In this document: positions 57,824-64,000 of the stretch, piece by piece | How positions within the stretch are numbered: position 1 is the first letter of the stretch | How the letters are laid out: the number at the start of each line of letters is the position of its first letter | NCBI GenBank assembly: GCA_016717105.1 | Contig: JADKGF010000003.1 | Location: forward strand, 124,001-188,000 | Length of the DNA stretch: 64,000 nucleotides | From: Saprospiraceae bacterium | GTDB lineage: Bacteria; Bacteroidota; Bacteroidia; Chitinophagales; Saprospiraceae | Reading direction: 5' to 3' | Notes under the pieces: generated by a model | What the model was told of the DNA's origin: nothing | Database searches by the model: none | The model's input: the letters and a program-made list of their open reading frames with translations, nothing else | Made by a program: the position numbers and the translations under genes

Positions 57824-60802
57824 ATGATAATCACTAAAATCTATCGCTGGTTCGTGTTGATCATGTTATTATGTATTTCTACCTTAGTAGGAGCGCAACA
57901 CAAACTGTCAGGAATTGTCAAAGCAGGTGGCTCAGATGAAACACTTATCGGTGCTACTATCGAAGAGAAAGGTACTACAAATGGGACGATTACCGACATA
58001 GATGGTAAGTATGAAATCTCGTTGTCATCTGCAAATGCAACCATCATAGTCAAGTATGTCGGCTATACCGATGTCGAAGTAGCTGTTGGTGGAAGATCAG
58101 TTATTGATGTCAATTTGGAAGAATCATCTATTATGATAGATCAAGTAGTGGTCGTTGGATATGGTGTCCAGAAGAAAAGTGACCTTACTGGTGCTGTAAG
58201 TAGCCTCAAAGGCAAGGAGTTAGAAAGAGTCACGACACCTAATATCGAACAGGCTTTACAAGGTAAAATTCCAGGTGTTTATGTGGCTCCTGCTTCTGGT
58301 CAACCAGGCGCTGGTGCTACTATAAGAATCAGAGGTACAGGTACCCTAAATAATAATAATCCACTTTACGTTATCGATGGTATGATCACCGAAGACGCTA
58401 GTAGTGTAAATCCACAAGATGTAGAAAGCATTGAAGTATTAAAAGATGCTTCTTCAGCAGCAATTTATGGTAGTCGTGGTGCTAATGGTGTGATCTTAAT
58501 TACCACAAAAAATGGTAAAAAAAGAAAAAATGCCTTGCTCTCACTTTCAACTTATTACGGTGTTCAAGAGCCTGTAAAATATATAGAATTGCTGGATGGT
58601 GCTGAGTTTGCAAAAGCGTATAATCAATTAAGAGGTACTGCATATTATCCAGATCCATCTATTTATGGTAAAGGTACAGATTGGCAGCGAGAAGTGATGC
58701 ATTCGGCACCAATCGCCAATATCCAGTTTGGTGCAAATGGTGCAAGCGACCTCATTTCTTATAACTTTAGCGCCAATCTTTTTGATCAGGAAGGAATACT
58801 CAAAAATACATCATACAATCGTGGTGCATTCCGACTCAATACCGAAATGAAACTAAAACCTTGGCTTACCTTAGGAAATAATACATCTTATTCGATTATC
58901 AAAGAACAATTAGGGCCCAATGTGGTAAATTCCGCATACCGGATTCCATCGGTTTTGACCGTCGAAGAAAATGGCACTTTTACTGATCCAACTTTTTTTG
59001 GCTTGGCTTTGAGTAATCCAGCAGCCGAACAATATTACAGGAGCAATAAATACAAAAATGGAACTCAACTTTTGGGCAATCTTTTTGCGGATATAAATAT
59101 ATTGAAGGACCTAAAATTCAGAACCAACTTTGGATACTTTGTAGAAGATAAAAAGGAAAGAGAGATTTTGCCCGAATACCAAGTTAGTGCCTCTCAAATT
59201 AATAAACAGAATAGTCTTGGTATCTTGAGAGAAGGCAATATCAACTGGATTTGGGAACAAACGCTCAATTACCTCAAAGAATGGAAGGATCAATCATTGG
59301 GAATTTTATTAGGTTACACGGCCGAGCAGCGTAAATTTGAAAAAACAGGTGCAGGAAGGCTTAGTTTTCCAGGTGTTTCCGACGAATTATATTATTTAAG
59401 TTCAGGAAATGACACCACACAGACCAATTTTGGCGAGGCAAGCGATGAAGCCTTGGTTTCATTACTTTTCAGAACAAATTACGCATTAAAGAGCAAATAT
59501 CTACTTACTGCATCGCTAAGAGTAGATAAATCAAGCAGATTTACACCAGACAATCGTACAGGTTACTTCCCATCCGCCAGTATCGGCTGGAATTTGGGCA
59601 ATGAAGAATTTATCCAACGACTCAACACATTCGAGCGACTAAAATTGCGTGTAAGTTATGGTATTTTGGGTAGTCAGGCATTGACGAATAGATATCCAAC
59701 ATCTGCCATCATCAATAGTGGTTTGAATGCTGTTTTTGGTACTGGTGAGAGCGTAAACCAAGGTGCTACACAATTGTCCATATCAAATCTCAAACTTAAA
59801 TGGGAAGTTTCCAATCAAACAGACATCGGTTTTGAAGCTGGATTTTTAAAAGATCAACTAAGTGTAGAAATGGACTGGTATCGCAGATTTTCTTATGACA
59901 TCATAGCGGATGTACCGATTCCGGCTTTCGTTGGTTCTTCAAATTATCCTTTTGTAAATACAGCAGAAGTACTTAATACTGGTATCGAATTGGGTGTAAA
60001 CTGGAGAAAATCTGGTACTTTTGATTATAATATCGGAGCCAATTTTTCTACTGTAAATAATGAAGTCATTGCTTTGGCCAAAGGTAAAAATGAAATATTT
60101 GATGCAATTATTAATGGCGAACCAGCAACTCGTACTACCGTCGGTTTTCCAATAGGTTCTTTTTATGGATATAAGGTGGCGGGTATTTTCCAAAGTGCAG
60201 AAGAAATTGCTTCAAGCCCTAAATTTGGTAATGAAAAGCCAGGTGATATTAAATATGCCGATTCCAATAATGATGGGATTTTGGATGCAAAAGACCGTGT
60301 ATATTTAGGAAGCCCTATACCAAAAATAACCTATGGAATCAATTTCGGTGCTGGCTACAAAGGCATTGATTTTAATGCAGATTTTTTAGGTGTCCACGGC
60401 AATCTAGTCTTTAATGAGAAGGAAACATCTCGTTTTGCAGTGTATAATTGGGAAAAACATGTAGCCAATGCATGGACTGTTGATAATCCTTCTACCTCCG
60501 AACCACGAGTAACCAATGGCGGACACAATTACAGACCTAGCGACAGATTCCTCCAAAATGGATCCTACTTTAGGTTGCGGACGGTGAGTTTAGGTTATAC
60601 TTTTCCTGCTTCTTGGGTTTCCAAGGTGAAAATGGAGTCGTTCCGCATCTTTTTATCTGGTACTAATTTATGGACAAACCAAGAATTTACTGGCTACAAT
60701 CCAGAGTTTCCAAATAGCAGTAGCCCATTTAAAGTTGGATTTGACAATGGTACATATCCTATAGCCAAGTCTTTCCAAATTGGCCTTGAAACTAAATTTT
60801 AA
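57824..60802 (+). CDS. SusC/RagA-family TonB-dependent outer-membrane transporter
   Basis: A 992-residue TonB-linked outer-membrane protein. Signal peptide (LVGAQHKL) is followed by a carboxypeptidase-like domain (GATIEEKGTTNGTITDIDG), the TonB-box-like DQVVVVGYGVQKKSDLTGAV, the plug domain with IRIRGTGTLNNNNPLYVIDG and YGSRGANGVILITTK, and a long barrel ending in a C-terminal aromatic strand (KSFQIGLETKF). It imports glycan oligomers across the outer membrane with SusD, encoded next. The 86-base leader is A/T-rich and has no clear TTTG/TAnnTTTG pair, so it may be read with the upstream hydrolases. Confidence 0.95.
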   Translation: MIITKIYRWFVLIMLLCISTLVGAQHKLSGIVKAGGSDETLIGATIEEKGTTNGTITDIDGKYEISLSSANATIIVKYVGYTDVEVAVGGRSVIDVNLEESSIMIDQVVVVGYGVQKKSDLTGAVSSLKGKELERVTTPNIEQALQGKIPGVYVAPASGQPGAGATIRIRGTGTLNNNNPLYVIDGMITEDASSVNPQDVESIEVLKDASSAAIYGSRGANGVILITTKNGKKRKNALLSLSTYYGVQEPVKYIELLDGAEFAKAYNQLRGTAYYPDPSIYGKGTDWQREVMHSAPIANIQFGANGASDLISYNFSANLFDQEGILKNTSYNRGAFRLNTEMKLKPWLTLGNNTSYSIIKEQLGPNVVNSAYRIPSVLTVEENGTFTDPTFFGLALSNPAAEQYYRSNKYKNGTQLLGNLFADINILKDLKFRTNFGYFVEDKKEREILPEYQVSASQINKQNSLGILREGNINWIWEQTLNYLKEWKDQSLGILLGYTAEQRKFEKTGAGRLSFPGVSDELYYLSSGNDTTQTNFGEASDEALVSLLFRTNYALKSKYLLTASLRVDKSSRFTPDNRTGYFPSASIGWNLGNEEFIQRLNTFERLKLRVSYGILGSQALTNRYPTSAIINSGLNAVFGTGESVNQGATQLSISNLKLKWEVSNQTDIGFEAGFLKDQLSVEMDWYRRFSYDIIADVPIPAFVGSSNYPFVNTAEVLNTGIELGVNWRKSGTFDYNIGANFSTVNNEVIALAKGKNEIFDAIINGEPATRTTVGFPIGSFYGYKVAGIFQSAEEIASSPKFGNEKPGDIKYADSNNDGILDAKDRVYLGSPIPKITYGINFGAGYKGIDFNADFLGVHGNLVFNEKETSRFAVYNWEKHVANAWTVDNPSTSEPRVTNGGHNYRPSDRFLQNGSYFRLRTVSLGYTFPASWVSKVKMESFRIFLSGTNLWTNQEFTGYNPEFPNSSSPFKVGFDNGTYPIAKSFQIGLETKF

Positions 60803-60890
60803 AATCATTTTTTAATAATAAAAAGTATTGAAAATGAAACAGTTAATAAATACAATAAATGGATTTTCTAATGTGGAATTGAGATTCAAA

Positions 60891-62366
60891 ATGACTAAAA
60901 GATTATTGATTATATTTACCGTTATTTTTTCGTTACAAGCGTGTAGCGAAGATTTTCTAAATAGAGATCCTAAAGGTAATCTCACAGCGGAGACATTCTT
61001 TGAAAATGAACAACATGCCATTTGGGCTACCAATGCCATTTATGCCAATTTTCGGTCATGGGAATATTGTGGTTTACCATATTTGGGTGCCACAGACATC
61101 GTAAGTGATGACTCAGACAAAGGAAGCACAGAAACGGATGGACCATATCTGAAGGAAGTGGATGATTTTCAGTTTGATGCGACCAATCAAACCTTTTCTA
61201 CCATCTGGAAAGGCCACTATCAGACAATAGCTAGAGCAAATATCGCAATCAATCGCATTCCCGATATTGATATGAAAGCTGAATTAAAGGAAAGACTTAT
61301 AGGAGAAGCAAAATTTTTACGTGCTTTCAATTATTTCAGACTTGTGCAGTGGTTTGGTGATATTCCATTGGTATTGACACAACTTGCTGATGATCAATAT
61401 TTTTCGCAGAAGCGCAATCCAAAAACAGAGATTTATACGCAAATAGAAAAAGATTTGTTAGACGCTATTTCAGCCCTTCCAGAAAGGAGTAAATACAAAT
61501 CAGAAGACTTAGGTCGCGCCACAAAAGGTGCTGCAAAAGGCATTTTGGCAAAGCTGTACATGTTGGATAAAAAATTTGATAAGGCATTGGTTCTATGTGA
61601 GGAAATAATCAAAAGTGGAGAATATAGTTTATTGCCCAATTACAACCAGATATTTACTCAAGCAGGAGAAAATGGTGCTGAGAGTATGTTTGAAATTGGT
61701 GCGGTAGCTTTACAAGCATCAGTAGTAGGCTCAGGAGCTACACCATACAATATGGTACAAGGTGTACGCGGTGTACCTAATTTAGGTTGGGGATTCAATC
61801 GTCCAAGTGATGACTTGATAGCCAATTACGAAGCAGGTGATCCGAGGAGACAAGCGACCATCATTTATGTAGGTGAGGTACTTCCTGATGGCTCTACAAT
61901 TGTTCAAGATAATCCTGAGATTTTAGATGAAAGATTTAATCAGAAAGCATGGGTAGGAAGTCATCCAGGACTTCAAGACAATGGTCCGGGCAATATAAGA
62001 TTGCTTCGATATGCAGATATTATCTTGCTCGCAGCAGAAGCCGCCAATGAATTGGGAAATGCATCTAAAGCTTTAGAATACGTCAATATGACACGAAAAA
62101 GAGCTCGTGGTACCAATAATTTTATCTTGAAAGACCTTACAATCACAGATAAAGATGCATTGCGCACAGCCATCAGACGAGAGCGTAGATCTGAACTCGC
62201 TATGGAGCAACACAGATGGTTTGATTTACAACGTTGGGGCATTCAAAAGGAAGTTATGACCAAAGTTGGCAAAACATTTGTGTCCAACAAGCACGAGCTT
62301 TTTCCGTTGCCACAAACAGAGATCGATTTAGGTGGCGGTAGTTTGGGCCAAAATCAAGGTTATTAA
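60891..62366 (+). CDS. SusD/RagB-family surface glycan-binding lipoprotein
   Basis: A 491-residue SusD-family lipoprotein with lipobox SLQAC (C18) followed by the SEDFLNRDPKG start typical of the family. SusD motifs are seen in FLRAFNYFRLVQWFGDIPLV and ILLAAEAANELG near the end. ATG 60891 is chosen because it begins the signal; a longer frame from 60828 is possible but would push the lipobox far inside. It caps the SusC barrel and captures glycan chains at the cell surface. It is 21 bases upstream of the second GH144 gene, in one operon. Confidence 0.93.
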   Translation: MTKRLLIIFTVIFSLQACSEDFLNRDPKGNLTAETFFENEQHAIWATNAIYANFRSWEYCGLPYLGATDIVSDDSDKGSTETDGPYLKEVDDFQFDATNQTFSTIWKGHYQTIARANIAINRIPDIDMKAELKERLIGEAKFLRAFNYFRLVQWFGDIPLVLTQLADDQYFSQKRNPKTEIYTQIEKDLLDAISALPERSKYKSEDLGRATKGAAKGILAKLYMLDKKFDKALVLCEEIIKSGEYSLLPNYNQIFTQAGENGAESMFEIGAVALQASVVGSGATPYNMVQGVRGVPNLGWGFNRPSDDLIANYEAGDPRRQATIIYVGEVLPDGSTIVQDNPEILDERFNQKAWVGSHPGLQDNGPGNIRLLRYADIILLAAEAANELGNASKALEYVNMTRKRARGTNNFILKDLTITDKDALRTAIRRERRSELAMEQHRWFDLQRWGIQKEVMTKVGKTFVSNKHELFPLPQTEIDLGGGSLGQNQGY

Positions 62367-62387
62367 TAATTTCCCTAATTGTCAATT

Positions 62388-64000
62388 ATGATATTGATTC
62401 GACTGTTAATATTTTTGTTTGTTCCTTTCTTTTTGATCGGGCAAAACATCCGTATTACGCAATCTGATACTTACGAACGACACACAGAGTTGCGATGGGA
62501 TGTACAAAATTTGAGCAATGTAGAATATTTTAGGATCATGCGATCTTCTGACAATAAAGTTTTTTCCTCTGTCAAAACAGTTACTTCTGCGACTTATATG
62601 GATTTTAGTTCTACAGACAAGTTGGATACTTTTTACTATTATATTGAAGCATTATCTGGTCTGAACCAATCTTTAGCCACTTCTGATACCATTCAGGCTA
62701 TAGAAAATACTATGACGGATGCTGAGCTCATGGATATGGTGCAAAAATATACATTTAGATATTTTTGGGATGAAGGACATCCTGTCTCTGGTATGGCCCG
62801 CGAAAGAAATAATAGCGAAGACATCGTTACTACTGGCGGATCAGGTTTTGGTATTATGGGTATTTTAGTCGGCATAGAAAATGGGTATATCACTAGATCA
62901 GAAGGTGCAAACAGGATCATTAAAATCATTAGTTTTCTACAATATGCTGAAAAATTTCATGGAGCCTTCCCACATTGGATGAATGGTCGAACAGGGAAAG
63001 TCGTGCCTTTCAGTCAGTTTGATAATGGAGGAGATTTGGTAGAAACAGCCTTCCTTATGCAGGGACTTCTTGCAGCAAGGCAGTTTTTTGATGTGAATAA
63101 TAATACAGAAAAAGCGATCCGTCAGATCATCACAAAGTTGTATGAAGATGTAGAGTGGGATTGGTATTCGAAGAATAATTCTGGCGTCTTGTACTGGCAT
63201 TGGTCTCCCAACTATGCGTGGCAAATGAATTTTCCGTTGCGTGGTTATAATGAAGCAATGATTGTGTATTTATTGGCTATTGCTTCACCTACACATTCAG
63301 TGCCAGCTTCCTATTATCATAATGGATGGGCTGCAGCCAATAATTATAAAAACGGAAATGCATGGTTTGGTTATAAATTGTTCGTAGGACCAGCTTATGG
63401 TGGACCATTATTTTTCGCGCACTATTCGTTTTTGGGTTTCGACCCGAGAGGCATTAAAGATAAATATGCCAATTATTTTGAAAATAATAGGAATCATACA
63501 CTCATCAATCGTGGTTGGTGTATTTACAACCCGCTGAAACATAAAAAGTATAGTGAAAATTCTTGGGGACTTACGGCATCTGATAATCCTTTTGGCTACT
63601 CAGCACATGAGCCTGGCAGTCGAGATAATGGCACAATCACACCTACTGCGGCTTTGTCATCCATGCCATATACACCTACGGAAAGTATTGCTGCACTTCG
63701 GCATTTTTATTTTGTGGAAGGCGAAAGCTTGTTTGGACCTAATGGATTTTATGATGCATTTAATGGTGATCAAAATTGGGTAGCAGATTCTTATCTTGCC
63801 ATTGATCAGGGACCTATTTTGGTCATGCTCCAAAATCATCGCACCGAGTTGCTTTGGAACATGTTTATGAAAAACCCTGAGATCAAGCCTGCTTTGGATG
63901 CTATAGGATTTGTGCCAGATTTGACTGCTACATCGGAAGTAAATGATGATAATAGAATGGCCTTATACCCAAATCCAACTACAGGTAAGGTAAAATTGGT
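62388..64000 (+). CDS. GH144-like enzyme with FnIII domain and T9SS type A tail, 3' partial
   Basis: The frame runs from ATG 62388 (signal MILIRLLIFLFVPFFLIGQ) past the window end; at least 537 residues. Order: signal peptide, a fibronectin-III-like domain (ELRWDVQNLSNVEYFRIM to FYYYIEALSG), the GH144 Glycoamylase-like domain (FRYFWDEGHPVSGMARER, WDWYSKNNSGVLYWHWSPN, LRGYNEAMIVYLLAIASP, WGLTASDNP, DNGTITPTA), and the start of a T9SS type A sorting domain (NRMALYPNPTTGKVKL). It is a paralogue of the lipoprotein at 53994. The T9SS tail sends it to the cell surface, where it could cut polymeric beta-1,2-glucan into oligomers for SusCD. Confidence 0.86.
   Translation, partial: MILIRLLIFLFVPFFLIGQNIRITQSDTYERHTELRWDVQNLSNVEYFRIMRSSDNKVFSSVKTVTSATYMDFSSTDKLDTFYYYIEALSGLNQSLATSDTIQAIENTMTDAELMDMVQKYTFRYFWDEGHPVSGMARERNNSEDIVTTGGSGFGIMGILVGIENGYITRSEGANRIIKIISFLQYAEKFHGAFPHWMNGRTGKVVPFSQFDNGGDLVETAFLMQGLLAARQFFDVNNNTEKAIRQIITKLYEDVEWDWYSKNNSGVLYWHWSPNYAWQMNFPLRGYNEAMIVYLLAIASPTHSVPASYYHNGWAAANNYKNGNAWFGYKLFVGPAYGGPLFFAHYSFLGFDPRGIKDKYANYFENNRNHTLINRGWCIYNPLKHKKYSENSWGLTASDNPFGYSAHEPGSRDNGTITPTAALSSMPYTPTESIAALRHFYFVEGESLFGPNGFYDAFNGDQNWVADSYLAIDQGPILVMLQNHRTELLWNMFMKNPEIKPALDAIGFVPDLTATSEVNDDNRMALYPNPTTGKVKL

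Noticed and set aside
1..64000. tRNA, rRNA, CRISPR arrays, prophage or transposase genes
   Set aside because: None seen on either strand: no regularly spaced direct repeats, no rRNA-like tracts, no convincing cloverleaf and no transposase or integrase motif. A dedicated tRNA and ncRNA search was not possible.

Overview
The window looks like a chromosomal segment of a Bacteroidota bacterium, most plausibly from the Saprospirales/Chitinophagales side of the phylum (inference). The evidence is low G+C, a SusC/SusD pair, type A and type B type-IX-secretion (T9SS) C-terminal sorting domains, giant Ig/PKD-like surface proteins, a DUF4292-like lipoprotein next to an EnvC-like protein, and promoters of the Bacteroidota form TTTG-N19-TAnnTTTG.

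Layout. 1-4557 (+): end of a surface-polysaccharide operon with a GT-C membrane glycosyltransferase, a DPM1/GtrB-like GT2, and three enzymes making a dTDP-3-acetamido-3,6-dideoxyhexose. 4558-6013: gap with a small membrane-peptide ORF, a secreted hypothetical and two hairpin terminators. 6037-14780 (-): a T9SS type B protein of about 2,900 residues, split by one frameshift. 15112-18231: AstE/AspA-like hydrolase, WD40 protein, Sfp-type phosphopantetheinyl transferase and a lipoprotein. 18357-22001: T9SS metalloprotease with an in-frame TGA. 22118-26707: PASTA protein, rhodanese, and a TPR/DUF4292/EnvC operon. 26860-27297: remnant of a toxin-antitoxin pair. 27365-31596: EttA, a GH13 lipoprotein and a small barrel-like protein. 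31737-33337: Spy-like protein, anti-sigma factor and ECF sigma factor. 33458-36980: haloperoxidase-like lipoprotein, a broken GT2, and PyrD with a damaged 3' end.

37156-47459 is the accessory part. Two sets of small stand-alone genes (four unrelated small proteins; a HigA-like antitoxin) are each bounded by the same left repeat and the same right repeat in the same orientation, with a 15-repeat secreted T9SS protein between the two modules. The second module also holds about 370 bp of extreme homopolymer sequence where a partner toxin would be expected.

47533-64000 (+) is a polysaccharide utilisation locus: a propeller/HTH regulator, a six-repeat putative glycan-binding T9SS protein, a GH144-like lipoprotein, a GH3 beta-glucosidase, SusC, SusD and a second GH144-like enzyme with a T9SS tail running off the end. 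GH144 plus GH3 suggests beta-1,2-glucan as substrate (inference).

Many genes are broken by single indels or stop codons (about 14320, 20172, 35140, 35420, 36000, 39607, 49025, 52220, 54945). Restoring one base makes four of the split genes whole with exact codon arithmetic. Residual consensus errors are therefore at least as likely as real pseudogenes, except for the toxin remnant, which carries at least two shifts.
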